From: LH-M37 sp032251315
GTDB lineage: Bacteria > Pseudomonadota > Gammaproteobacteria > SZUA-229
Length of the DNA: 15,660 nt
Direction: 5' to 3'
NCBI GenBank assembly: GCA_032251315.1
Contig: JAVVEE010000060.1
Span: forward strand, 1 to 15,660
The position numbers were made by a program, and so were the translations under genes. Under the pieces are notes generated by a model. The model was given only the letters and a program-made list of their open reading frames with translations. It did no database searches and had not been told where the DNA came from. Position 1 is the first letter of the stretch. Each line of letters opens with the position of its first letter. Shown here piece by piece: positions 1 through 7,164 of this stretch.

Positions 1-46
1 CATCGTCAATGTAAAATAAAAAACAGCAATTTGAGTTTGATGAAAT

Positions 47-604
47 ATGGCTAATCGACTAACAAAAATTTATACCCGTACCGGCGACAAAGGTGAGACC
101 GGAACAGCGACGGGCGAGCGTGTCGCCAAGGACAGCGCCATCATGCAGGCGCAGGGCGATGTGGATGAGCTGAACAGTCTACTGGGGCTGCTGGCCTGCA
201 AGTTAAGCGGTGAAATTATCGCTGATGTTAAGACCATCCAGAATGACCTGTTTGATCTCGGTGGTGAGCTCAGCTGTGCGATGCCGCTGCTGAAAGCGCC
301 GCGCATCGACTGGCTGGAGCAGAAGCTCGATCAGCTCAATGCCGAGCTGCCGCCGCTGAAGGAGTTTATTCTGCCCGGTGGCGGCGAGGCGGCGAGCATC
401 TGTCATCTGGCGCGCGCGGTGTGCCGGCGGGCGGAACGAACGCTGGTCACGGCCAGCCGGGAAAACAGTCTCAACGAAAATCTGCTGGCTTATATCAACC
501 GTCTCTCCGACCTGCTGTTTGTCATGGCGCGCTTCATTACCCGCCAGCAGGGCGAGGCCGAAGTCTACTGGCAGTCTGCGCGGATCGAGGAGGCATCGTC
601 GTGA
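47..604 (+). CDS. pduO: PduO-type ATP:cob(I)alamin adenosyltransferase
   Basis: This cytoplasmic enzyme transfers the adenosyl group of ATP to cob(I)alamin to make coenzyme B12. The 185-residue length is normal for the PduO/MMAB family. The N-terminal ATP-binding signature YTRTGDKGETG is at residues 9-19, the FILPGG / CRRAER block spans about 107-131, and the C-terminal YINRLSDLLFVMAR motif is at 149-162. The ATG at 47 gives the standard family N-terminus (LTKIYTRTGD). The Shine-Dalgarno sequence is weak. Its stop overlaps the GTG of the next gene by three bases, so the two are probably cotranslated. The family is clear. The symbol refers to the family, not to a propanediol-utilisation operon, of which nothing is seen here. 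Confidence 0.95.
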   Translation: MANRLTKIYTRTGDKGETGTATGERVAKDSAIMQAQGDVDELNSLLGLLACKLSGEIIADVKTIQNDLFDLGGELSCAMPLLKAPRIDWLEQKLDQLNAELPPLKEFILPGGGEAASICHLARAVCRRAERTLVTASRENSLNENLLAYINRLSDLLFVMARFITRQQGEAEVYWQSARIEEASS

Positions 605-1527
605 TCCGCATCGGTATCGACCTCGGCGGCAGCAAAATCGAAGGCATTGCCCTGGATGAGGAGGGCATGGAGCTGGTGCGGCAACGTGTGCCCACACCGG
701 CGGGGGATTATCAGGGAACGCTGGTCGCCATCAAGTCATTGGTCGAACAGATCAGCGCCAAAATCAAGCTCGATTCCATGCTGGAAGCCACGGTGGGTAT
801 CTGTACCCCCGGCGCTCTGAGTTATGCCCGGTCCGCTAACGGGTTGCTGAAAAACTCCAATTCGGTGTGCATGAACGGCGAGCCGGTGCGGCGCGATCTT
901 GAGATTCTGTTGGAGCATTCGGTCAGAATTGCCAACGATGCCAACTGTTTCGCCCTCTCCGAAGCCACTGACGGTGCGGCTCGAAATGCGGCGATCGTTT
1001 TCGGCGTGATTATCGGCACCGGCGTTGGCGCGGGCATCGTTGTTAACCGGCAGGCGCTCAATGGTGCTAACGGCATCGCCGGTGAATGGGGGCACAATCC
1101 CATGCCCTGGCCGAGTGCCGGCGAGCTCCCCGGGCCGGCCTGTTACTGCGGCAAGCACGGCTGCATCGAAACCTTTCTCTCCGGCCCCGGCATGGCCTAC
1201 GATCATGAACAGCATACCGGGCACGCACTCAGCAGCCGCCAGATTGTCGAGCTGGCCGGGCAAGGCGATGATGACGCCGAACAGACCCTGCAACGTTATG
1301 AGCAGCGCATGGCCAGAGGTCTGGCGCATGTGATCAATATTCTCGATCCCGATGTCATTGTGCTGGGCGGGGGTATGGGCAATATCCAGCGCCTGTATAG
1401 CAACGTCCCCACACTGTGGGGTGAGTATGTTTTTTCGGATGTGGTCAGCACCAAACTGCTGCCGCCGAAACACGGAGACTCCTCCGGTGTGCGCGGCGCG
1501 GCGTGGCTGTGGAATGACGCCGGCTAA
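601..1527 (+). CDS. mak: ROK-family fructokinase / manno(fructo)kinase, Mak-like
   Basis: This ATP-dependent hexose kinase probably phosphorylates fructose and/or mannose in the cytoplasm. I place the start at the GTG at 601, not at an upstream in-frame ATG at 421, because the protein then begins directly with the ROK nucleotide-binding motif (DLGGSKIE, residues 7-14) and the start overlaps the preceding stop. The result is 308 residues, the normal Mak size. The catalytic aspartate lies in ANDANC (D113). The ROK zinc motif is complete: H165 in EWGHNP, then C181, C183 and C188 in CYCGKHGCIE. The C-terminal stretch around KHGDSSGVRGAAWLW closely matches E. coli Mak as I remember it. Substrate is inferred from that similarity. 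Confidence 0.93.
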   Translation: MIRIGIDLGGSKIEGIALDEEGMELVRQRVPTPAGDYQGTLVAIKSLVEQISAKIKLDSMLEATVGICTPGALSYARSANGLLKNSNSVCMNGEPVRRDLEILLEHSVRIANDANCFALSEATDGAARNAAIVFGVIIGTGVGAGIVVNRQALNGANGIAGEWGHNPMPWPSAGELPGPACYCGKHGCIETFLSGPGMAYDHEQHTGHALSSRQIVELAGQGDDDAEQTLQRYEQRMARGLAHVINILDPDVIVLGGGMGNIQRLYSNVPTLWGEYVFSDVVSTKLLPPKHGDSSGVRGAAWLWNDAG

Positions 1528-1547
1528 TGTCGGGCTAATCAGGTGGA

Positions 1548-1574
1548 TTCAGCGCGGCATTGTTGTGCTAGAAT
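1548..1574 (+). promoter_or_regulatory. candidate extended -10 promoter for the DUF6580 gene
   Basis: TGCTAGAAT at 1566-1574 is an extended -10 element (TGn plus five of six bases of TATAAT). A weak -35-like TTCAGC lies at 1548-1553 with a short 15-base spacer. It sits 27 bases before the ATG at 1602, after the end of the kinase gene. The call rests on inspection only. Confidence 0.4.
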
Positions 1575-1601
1575 TCGTCGATATTTTAGTGGGGAACAAT
1601 C

Positions 1602-2111
1602 ATGAATAAAAAATTATGGGCAGTTGCAGTTATTATTTTCGGCGTCGCACTCTTCAGGGTGTTACCGCATCCCCCCAATGTTTCACCGGTAGCGGCGATG
1701 GCCCTGTTCGGCGGTGCTTATTTTCTGGATAAACGCATGGCCTTCATCCTGCCTTTTTTAGTGCTGATTCTCAGTGACCTGATCCTCGGCTTCCACAACA
1801 CCATGATTTTTGTCTATGCCGGATTTGCGCTGACCGTAGGCATGGGCATCTGGATGCAGAAGAAAATCACCGTTAATCGCGTCGCAGCTTCAGCCGTGGC
1901 GTCGACCCTGTTGTTCTTTATTATCACCAACTTGGGCGCCTGGATGATGAACGGTCTGTACCCGATGACCGCCGCCGGCCTGATGCAGTCTTATGTCGCC
2001 GGACTGCCCTTCCTGCAGAACAGCCTGCTGGGCAATCTGGCCTTTGCCGCCGTCATGTTCGGTGGCTTCGCGCTGGTGCAGCGTCAGTTTTTTACCGAAG
2101 AACATGCTTAA
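1602..2111 (+). CDS. DUF6580-family integral membrane protein
   Basis: This is a 169-residue, very hydrophobic protein with about five or six membrane segments and few charges. The segment near the N-terminus, LPHPPNVSPVAAMALFGGAY, and the later ITNLGAWM and YVAGLPFLQNSLLGNLAF blocks are typical of DUF6580 proteins, which resemble S components of ECF-type vitamin transporters in size and topology. The start is supported by GGGGA about seven bases upstream. It follows a cobalamin adenosyltransferase and a kinase in the same direction, so a corrinoid-transport role is conceivable, but this is inference. It has no cysteine, unlike the solitary cobalamin transporter BtuM that uses one for decyanation. 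Confidence 0.8.
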   Translation: MNKKLWAVAVIIFGVALFRVLPHPPNVSPVAAMALFGGAYFLDKRMAFILPFLVLILSDLILGFHNTMIFVYAGFALTVGMGIWMQKKITVNRVAASAVASTLLFFIITNLGAWMMNGLYPMTAAGLMQSYVAGLPFLQNSLLGNLAFAAVMFGGFALVQRQFFTEEHA

Positions 2112-2112
2112 G

Positions 2113-2130
2113 GCTTCATTTTAATGAAGC
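2113..2130 (+). other. short perfect hairpin after the DUF6580 gene
   Basis: GCTTCATT and AATGAAGC form a perfect 8-bp stem with a two-base loop directly after the stop codon. It has no T-run and probably protects the mRNA 3' end or extends the terminator that follows. Confidence 0.5.
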
Positions 2131-2133
2131 AAT

Positions 2134-2162
2134 AAAAAGGCCGCATAGAGCGGCCTTTTTTA
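2134..2162. terminator. bidirectional rho-independent terminator
   Basis: The stem GGCCGC / GCGGCC (2139-2144 with 2150-2155) has a five-base loop and is flanked by an A-run on the left and a T-run on the right. It can therefore terminate the DUF6580 gene from the left and the yadGH operon from the right. Confidence 0.9.
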
Positions 2163-2201
2163 TATCCAGAGCTAAAGCAAAAACAAAAAACAAAAGCATT
2201 C

Positions 2202-2295
2202 ACCGCAGAGGCGCAGAGAACGCAGAGGTTTTATTTGTGCTTCGCACAAACTATTGAGAATTAGGTTTTCTCTGCACTCTCTGCGTCTCTGCGGT
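2202..2295. repeat. imperfect inverted repeat of the ACCGCAGAG / CTCTGCGGT type
   Basis: The left arm (2202-2227) begins ACCGCAGAGGCGCAGAGA, and the right arm (2270-2295) is its reverse complement with three mismatches in 26. The centre holds a second perfect hairpin, TTTGTGC / GCACAAA (2234-2240 with 2244-2250). It is non-coding and sits downstream of yadH. I recall arms of this kind as dispersed intergenic repeats in many proteobacterial genomes, but the copy number here cannot be seen. Confidence 0.75.
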
Positions 2296-2333
2296 AAAAA
2301 ATCTTTAAAAAATGGCTAAGCAGTTGGTGCTGG

Positions 2334-3107
2334 CTACGGCTTGATGCCAACGCCCCTGTTGAGCATGTTGAGGGCCAGGGTGAAGAGGATGACGATGAAG
2401 GCGACGATAATGACCAGCGCGGTGGTGACGTCTATATCCGAGACGCCCAGCAGACCGTAGCGGAAGGCGTTGATCATATACAGAATCGGGTTGCCCATCG
2501 AAACTGTCTGCCAGAATTCGGGCAGCATCTTGATCGAATAGAAAATCCCGCCCAGATAGGTCAGTGGCGTCAGCACGAAAGTGGGGATGATGGTGATATC
2601 ATCAAAAGTGCGCGCATACACCGCATTGATCAACCCGGCAATGGAAAACAGGATGGAGGTGAGCACGAACACCGCCAGCGTGATGCTGAGGCTGTGAATC
2701 TGAAAATCAGAAAAGAACATGGAGACAGCGGTGACCGTAATGCCCACGGTGACGCCGCGCGCTACGCCGCCGGAAATGTAGCCCGCCAGAATGATGTAGT
2801 TGGGCAGCGGCGAGATGATCATCTCTTCGATGTTCTTCTGAAACTTGGCGCTGAAAAAGGACGACACCACATTGGCGTAGGAGTTGGTAATCACCGCCAT
2901 CAGAATCAGCCCGGGCACGATGTAGTCCATGTAGCGGTAGCCATCAATGTCGCCGATTTGCGAGCCGATTAATTGCCCGAAAATAACAAAATACAGCGCG
3001 ATGGTAATGACCGGCGGGATGATGGTCTGAACCCAGATGCGGATAAAACGCAGGTATTCCCGAACCATAATGGTGTTAAAGGCGATCAGTTGCTGGGAAA
3101 AATTCAT
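2334..3107 (-). CDS. yadH: ABC-2 type transport permease, YadH-like
   Basis: This inner-membrane permease is the partner of the adjacent YadG-like ATPase. The protein has 257 residues and about six membrane segments, with the ABC-2 hallmark region PLTYLGGIFYSIKMLPEFWQ followed by NPILYMINAFRYGLLG near residues 185-220. Its ATG overlaps the stop of yadG in an ATGA arrangement, which indicates translational coupling. The substrate exported by YadGH is not established. The divergent TetR gene suggests control by a small molecule, but that is inference. Confidence 0.93.
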   Translation of the reverse strand: MNFSQQLIAFNTIMVREYLRFIRIWVQTIIPPVITIALYFVIFGQLIGSQIGDIDGYRYMDYIVPGLILMAVITNSYANVVSSFFSAKFQKNIEEMIISPLPNYIILAGYISGGVARGVTVGITVTAVSMFFSDFQIHSLSITLAVFVLTSILFSIAGLINAVYARTFDDITIIPTFVLTPLTYLGGIFYSIKMLPEFWQTVSMGNPILYMINAFRYGLLGVSDIDVTTALVIIVAFIVILFTLALNMLNRGVGIKP

Positions 3108-4051
3108 GCCTGGACTCCGCGATAATTTTCGGCGTTGCCGTCGCGCATCATGGAGACAAACAGCTGTTCCAGACGATTGGTTTTGTTACGCATGCTGAGA
3201 ACCTTTATGTTGCATTCACTCAGGAGATGAAAAAATTCGTTCAAAGTTTGTAAATGCGCGACGCCAACTTCGAGGGTTTTGCTGTCCACCAGCTTGAGGG
3301 GGTAATCGCCGCATATCGGCAGCTCTGTGAGAGGCTCTTCAAGATAAAGTATGAAGGTCTCGACGCGCAGCCGGTCGAGCAGGGTACGCATACTGGTGTG
3401 TTCGATGGTCACGCCCTTGTCAATAATGGCAATGTGATTGCACAGGCTTTCGGCCTCTTCCAGGTAATGCGTGGTCAGAATAATGGTGGTGCCGCTGGCG
3501 TTGATCTCGCGCATAAACGTCCACATGGAGTGACGGATTTCAATATCAACACCGGCGGTGGGCTCGTCAAGAATCAGCAGTTTGGGTTCATGCACCAGCG
3601 CCCGGGCAATCATCAGGCGGCGCTTCATGCCCCCCGAAAGCTCCTTGGCCATGTCGAAGCGCTTGTCCCACAGCTCCAGCTTGCGCAGATATTTTTCCGC
3701 GCGCTGGGTGGCCACTTTTCGACCGATGCCGTAAAAGCCTGCCTGATTGATGAGAATCTCAATGACCGGTTCGAAAATATTGAAGTTGAATTCCTGTGGC
3801 ACCAGCCCGATCATGCTGCGCGCGGTCGCCGGATCCTGATCGATATCGTGCCCGAAAACCTGAACCTTGCCGGTGGTCTTGTTAGTGAGCGAGCTGATAA
3901 TGCTGATGGCGGTCGATTTGCCGGCGCCGTTGGGCCCGAGCAGAGCAAAAAAATCACCCTCCATTACATCCAGATCGACCCCGCATAGTGCGACGGTGCC
4001 ATTGCGATAGGTCTTCTTCAGGTTTTCGATCTTGAGTGCGTTTACCGGCAT
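3104..4051 (-). CDS. yadG: ABC transporter ATP-binding protein, YadG-like
   Basis: This cytoplasmic ATPase energises the YadH permease. Walker A is GPNGAGKST at residues 39-47, the ABC signature is LSGGM at 138-142, Walker B is LLILDEP at 158-164, and the switch histidine is H195 in TTHYLEE. The length of 315 residues and the C-terminal KVLSMRNKTNRLEQLFVSM block agree with E. coli YadG as I remember it. This gene is first in a two-gene operon and is transcribed away from a TetR-family gene across a 254-base spacer. Confidence 0.95.
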   Translation of the reverse strand: MPVNALKIENLKKTYRNGTVALCGVDLDVMEGDFFALLGPNGAGKSTAISIISSLTNKTTGKVQVFGHDIDQDPATARSMIGLVPQEFNFNIFEPVIEILINQAGFYGIGRKVATQRAEKYLRKLELWDKRFDMAKELSGGMKRRLMIARALVHEPKLLILDEPTAGVDIEIRHSMWTFMREINASGTTIILTTHYLEEAESLCNHIAIIDKGVTIEHTSMRTLLDRLRVETFILYLEEPLTELPICGDYPLKLVDSKTLEVGVAHLQTLNEFFHLLSECNIKVLSMRNKTNRLEQLFVSMMRDGNAENYRGVQA

Positions 4052-4305
4052 TGTTGAAAAATTCGGGTTGTGTACATCGGAGTTAACGGCCTGTTTGGTT
4101 GGGCTGTGTTTTAAAAAGTAGCCATTCTATAGTTTTTTATTTCGGCATAGCCATCCATTGCACGGGTATATTTATTCGGCGATGACTGGGTATTAGGTTT
4201 ACAATAATCATACAAGCGTCTAATATTTGATTTCAAACGTCAAGTCAGGTTCAAAGCCGCTTTTTAAAGTTCTTTAATGACCAGCACAAAGGAAAAAGCT
4301 TAATT
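4052..4305. promoter_or_regulatory. divergent intergenic region, yadG / tetR, with a candidate operator
   Basis: This 254-base spacer must hold both promoters. A small dyad TTTGA-TT-TCAAA lies at 4226-4237, flanked by similar AAGCGTC (4214-4220) and AAACGTC (4235-4241) half-sites. That is a plausible TetR-family operator, close to the regulator's own start. AAAGGA at 4288-4293 is the ribosome binding site of the regulator. No clear sigma70 pair was found by eye. Confidence 0.35.
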
Positions 4306-4881
4306 ATGGGTAATAAAGGAGAAAACAATCGCCAGCTTATCGTCGAAGCAGCCGACCAGTTGTTTTATAAACGTGGTTATCATCAGACATCGTTTAGGGA
4401 CATTGCCGATGCCACCGGTATCCCGCGCGGCAACTTCTACTATTATTTCAAAACCAAGGACGACATTCTCAATGCGGTCATTGAGGCACGGCTACAAATT
4501 TATGGCGACATTCTACAGGCCTGTGAACAGACCGCAAGTGACCCCCGCCAGCGGCTTGAGCATTTCAGTAATATGCTGGCTAATTTTGAGGAGGACCTTG
4601 TTCAGGTCGGTTGCCCTATTGGCACCCTGAGTTCCGAGCTGGCGAAAGATAGAAAGGATCTTCAACAGGTTTCGCGTGCCGTATTTGTGCTGATGCGGGA
4701 CTGGCTGGTCGAGCAATTTACAACGCTAAAGTGTGCCAAAGCAGAAGATAAAGCCATGGACATGCTGGCGCGTATTCAGGGTATTACGGTTATGGCGAGT
4801 GTATTCGATGACCGGGCGTTCATTCGCCGCAGTTTGACCGAGCTGCAAGAGTGGATCAATGAACAGGCGCCGGCTTACTAA
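4306..4881 (+). CDS. TetR/AcrR-family transcriptional regulator
   Basis: This is a ligand-responsive DNA-binding repressor of 191 residues. The N-terminal helix-turn-helix occupies about residues 28-47 (TSFRDIADATGIPRGNFYYY), followed by FKTKDDIL, which is standard for the family. The C-terminal domain contains GCPIGTLSSELA near residues 102-113, found in one TetR subgroup with an all-helical ligand-binding half. The start is supported by AAAGGA twelve bases upstream. It is divergent from yadGH, so the exporter operon is its likely target, though this is inferred from context only. Confidence 0.93.
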   Translation: MGNKGENNRQLIVEAADQLFYKRGYHQTSFRDIADATGIPRGNFYYYFKTKDDILNAVIEARLQIYGDILQACEQTASDPRQRLEHFSNMLANFEEDLVQVGCPIGTLSSELAKDRKDLQQVSRAVFVLMRDWLVEQFTTLKCAKAEDKAMDMLARIQGITVMASVFDDRAFIRRSLTELQEWINEQAPAY

Positions 4882-4888
4882 CAAAACG

Positions 4889-4996
4889 CATGGAAAGGAT
4901 ACCCTTCAATCAAGACCGTCAGCAGCAGGGATGCTGCTGCCGAGCGTACACGGATGTATTCTCAGCGCGTCTTGATTGAAGGGTATCCTTTCCATG
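4889..4996. repeat. 108-bp element with perfect 28-bp inverted arms
   Basis: The left arm (4889-4916, beginning CATGGAAAGGATACCC) and the right arm (4969-4996) are exact reverse complements over 28 bases. The 52-base centre carries its own hairpin, CAGCAGCA / TGCTGCTG (4920-4927 with 4932-4939), then GAGCGTACACGGATGTATTC. The element begins seven bases after the TetR stop and has no T-run, so it is not a classical terminator. It codes for nothing convincing. The symmetry suggests a mobile palindromic unit (MITE- or REPIN-like) or a strongly folded RNA. I recall similar GAGCGTACAnGGATGTATT cores in marine gammaproteobacteria, but cannot confirm this. Confidence 0.85.
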
Positions 4997-5035
4997 TAAC
5001 TCAATAGTAAATAGACAACAAACGAGCGAGTTTTA

Positions 5036-5479
5036 ATGATGCAAGTATCAGTAGAAAAAAACTATGTCGATGCCTTTCGGGGCAACTTTACCTCTCTGCT
5101 GCGCTGGCACCATCTGGATGAGTTCTGGAATGTTCTCAGGCAACCTTCGGCCACTGGCTGGTATATTTATGCCGTGGGTGAGGTGCCGCCGGAGACGGTC
5201 GCGAGTGAAACCCATCTGTTAAAATTCATCGATGAAATTGATGCTCTGCTGCATCAGGAGCACGACGAAGATTACTGCGGTATCGTCTATACCGATAGCA
5301 AGGAATCCCCGAGCTATATAAAAATATTCGACCCCAATAACCTGGGCGTGTCCTGTGGTTTCAGCGAAAACCCGCCGCTACCAGGCTGGATCTTGTCCAC
5401 AATAAAACCGGTGGAGCTAGAAGCCGCGCTCAATCCGCCGAACAACCGGCGTAGATGGTGGCAGAAGATTTTTGATTAA
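5036..5479 (+). CDS. conserved protein of unknown function
   Basis: This 147-residue soluble protein has no signal peptide or membrane segment. I recognise it as a conserved hypothetical type but know no function. Visible features are an aromatic N-terminal block (LLRWHHLDEFW, residues 22-32; GWYIYAVGEVPPE), an acidic middle (HDEDYCGIVYTDSKESPSYIK, broken by YC) with the phrase KIFDPNNLGVSCG, and a basic C-terminus, NNRRRWWQKIFD. Two ATG codons stand in tandem at 5036 and 5039, so the exact start is uncertain by one residue. It lies between the inverted-repeat element and the convergent ybaN-like gene. Confidence 0.8.
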   Translation: MMQVSVEKNYVDAFRGNFTSLLRWHHLDEFWNVLRQPSATGWYIYAVGEVPPETVASETHLLKFIDEIDALLHQEHDEDYCGIVYTDSKESPSYIKIFDPNNLGVSCGFSENPPLPGWILSTIKPVELEAALNPPNNRRRWWQKIFD

Positions 5480-5551
5480 AGGCGGTGCCTAACCTGCAAA
5501 AGCTTTTTAGTAATGTCCAGAAACGGAAAAGCGGTGATTACCTTACGAAGA

Positions 5552-5947
5552 CTATCTGGATGCCTCGTCATCATGGCTAACCGGCGGGTATGAAGGTTTG
5601 CTGAGAAGAAAAATGGCGGTGGCTGACATGACCATTCCTGTCACTATTGTCACCCAGTCGGGCAGCGGAGAAAGAACCAGCAAAAACACCATGCTCATCA
5701 GCATAAAGCTGATGGCTACCAGTTTTATGCCGAATGGTACCACCCGATATTGTTGCCATTGCTGCAAAGGCGGGCCAAAAAAGGTGTGATTGTATAGCCA
5801 GTCGTGGAACCGTTGTGAGCTTCTGGAAAATGCCCACAGCGCCAGCAACATGAAGGGTGTTGTAGGTATTGCCGGTAACGCGACGCCCACTATGCCCAGC
5901 GCAAAGAACAGCCATCCCAGTAAAAAATAACTATGTCGGATCAACAT
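5552..5947 (-). CDS. ybaN: YbaN/DUF454-family inner membrane protein
   Basis: This is a 131-residue membrane protein with about three to four hydrophobic segments. The N-terminal LGIVGVALPAIPTTPFMLLALWAFSRSS stretch (broken by the membrane turn near residue 28) is the DUF454 signature, followed by HDWLYNHTFFGPPLQQW. The function of YbaN is not established. The gene follows the TlpA-like gene on the same strand after 75 bases, so it may be the tail of the hvf operon, with GGAG about twelve bases before the ATG as ribosome binding site. Membership in the operon is inference. Confidence 0.9.
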   Translation of the reverse strand: MLIRHSYFLLGWLFFALGIVGVALPAIPTTPFMLLALWAFSRSSQRFHDWLYNHTFFGPPLQQWQQYRVVPFGIKLVAISFMLMSMVFLLVLSPLPDWVTIVTGMVMSATAIFLLSKPSYPPVSHDDEASR

Positions 5948-6022
5948 TTATTCGGCAACTCCACGCATGAATAAAATTTTCCTCTATTAGCATTGGTTCT
6001 TTTATACCGATAGCCGCTGATA

Positions 6023-6577
6023 TTATTCCTGCATTAAAGCATCAATAATCTTCTGTACTTCCGGGTGGTCGAATTCACGACCGCCGACTGCGCTATAACG
6101 AACACGCCCCTGCTTGTCAATCAGATAGGTGGTGGGCAGGCCTCTAACATTGTAACGTTGGGAAACTTTGCTGTCGCTATCAAGCAGAATGTTAAATGTC
6201 GGGCGGGTTTCCAGAACGCCGAAAAAACTGAAAACCGTGTCGGCATCTTCCATCTGGTTGATGGCTAGTACGGTAAAATCCTTACCCGCATTCTGCTGAT
6301 GCAGTCGTTCCATGGAAGGCATTTCGCGACGGCAGGGTGGGCACCAGGTCGCCCAGAAATTCAGCAAAACCACCTTGCCGCTATATTCCGAGAAGTCGTA
6401 TTCATACTCATCCATATCCATCAGAGTAAAACCGGGCGCTTCAACAGGCTTTACTAAGGGGTTGAGCTGATAGCCCAGCTCGGGTTCCTGCCATTCAGCG
6501 TGAAGTGTAATTGCAGTCAGTTGCAGGCATAAGGTGGTGATTATAAGGGTGATTATTTTAGACATAGGTAAACTCAT
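6023..6577 (-). CDS. TlpA-like periplasmic thioredoxin-fold oxidoreductase
   Basis: This secreted or membrane-anchored thiol-disulfide protein has 184 residues. The N-terminal hydrophobic segment (about 6-27, ending LHA) is a signal peptide or anchor. The thioredoxin fold follows with FWATWCPPC (active-site cysteines at 79 and 82) and the cis-proline in GLPTTYL (P148). WCPPC is typical of TlpA/ResA-type reductases. I chose the first ATG because it overlaps the upstream stop as ATGA. A second Met, four codons in, is an alternative. Its likely partner is the secreted unknown protein encoded just before it, or the cysteines of the HvfA peptide; both are inference. Confidence 0.93.
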   Translation of the reverse strand: MSLPMSKIITLIITTLCLQLTAITLHAEWQEPELGYQLNPLVKPVEAPGFTLMDMDEYEYDFSEYSGKVVLLNFWATWCPPCRREMPSMERLHQQNAGKDFTVLAINQMEDADTVFSFFGVLETRPTFNILLDSDSKVSQRYNVRGLPTTYLIDKQGRVRYSAVGGREFDHPEVQKIIDALMQE

Positions 6578-7164
6578 TGCAGTTGGTCAAGGGTAGCTGG
6601 CGCGCAGCTTAAATTATTAAGGGAGCCGGTATAGGCGACGTCATCCTGCGTCCAGCGGTAATTTAAATCGAAGTGCTGATCTCTGGGTACTTTGATGGTG
6701 GTAAAGCCCTGTTGCCAGTCGCCGACTTCAAACACAACATCATCAGGCAACAGGGTCCATGAAAAAGTAATGCCGGCTTTTCGCCACTCTTGCAGCCATT
6801 GTGATTTGCTTTTAACCGGGTGAGTCTTGTCCTGTGCATCTGTATAGGTCCATTCGCTGACCTTGTAGGTAAGCTGCTGTTCGGAGGTATTTTTCAAAAT
6901 GCTGCCGAAGACGCAGTAATCGGCGATGTGTTCAATTTCCTTCTGCGGGAAATCATGTTTGGAATAAACCGCGCGCACAAAATCCGGCATCAGCTGAATC
7001 AGCTCAATGCTGAAACCCTTCTCCTCGGAAGTCCAGGTCAGCAAGCCGGTTTGCAAATTTTTGTGAACACTGACGTCAGTCGCGTGCAGCGGTGCAGCCA
7101 GCAGCGTCAGTCCGGCAAGCAGGCTAGCTATAAATCCGGAGCGCAGCGGGTTTGTACAGTTCAT
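6574..7164 (-). CDS. secreted protein of unknown function in the hvf operon
   Basis: This is a 196-residue protein that I cannot assign to a named family. Residues 1-28 look like a Sec signal peptide (basic start, hydrophobic core LASLLAGLTLLAAP-like, ending LHA before TD). The mature part has two cysteines, C84 (DYCVFG) and C187 (LSCAP), which could form a disulfide, and several tryptophans (SEWTY, SQWLQEW, FSWTLLP, GDWQQG). The GFSIELIQLMPDFVRAVY block (51-68) looks conserved. Its ATG overlaps the hvfC stop and its own stop overlaps the TlpA start, so all three are coupled. A periplasmic role alongside the copper-binding peptide is likely but unproven. Confidence 0.85.
   Translation of the reverse strand: MNCTNPLRSGFIASLLAGLTLLAAPLHATDVSVHKNLQTGLLTWTSEEKGFSIELIQLMPDFVRAVYSKHDFPQKEIEHIADYCVFGSILKNTSEQQLTYKVSEWTYTDAQDKTHPVKSKSQWLQEWRKAGITFSWTLLPDDVVFEVGDWQQGFTTIKVPRDQHFDLNYRWTQDDVAYTGSLNNLSCAPATLDQLQ

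Noticed and set aside
421..600. N-terminal extension of the ROK kinase back to the ATG at 421
   Set aside because: It would overlap the adenosyltransferase by 180 bases and adds residues absent from the family; the GTG at 601 gives the standard start.
203..697. 164-codon minus-strand frame over the adenosyltransferase
   Set aside because: Shadow of a well-supported plus-strand gene; the translation matches no family.
736..1473. 245-codon minus-strand frame over the ROK kinase
   Set aside because: Antisense shadow in GC-rich coding DNA without its own ribosome binding site or motifs.
2202..2295. CRISPR-like repeats
   Set aside because: The similar units are inverted arms of one element, not regularly spaced direct repeats with spacers.
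3254..3988. 244-codon plus-strand frame over yadG
   Set aside because: Opposite-strand shadow; yadG shows all ABC ATPase motifs in the minus frame.
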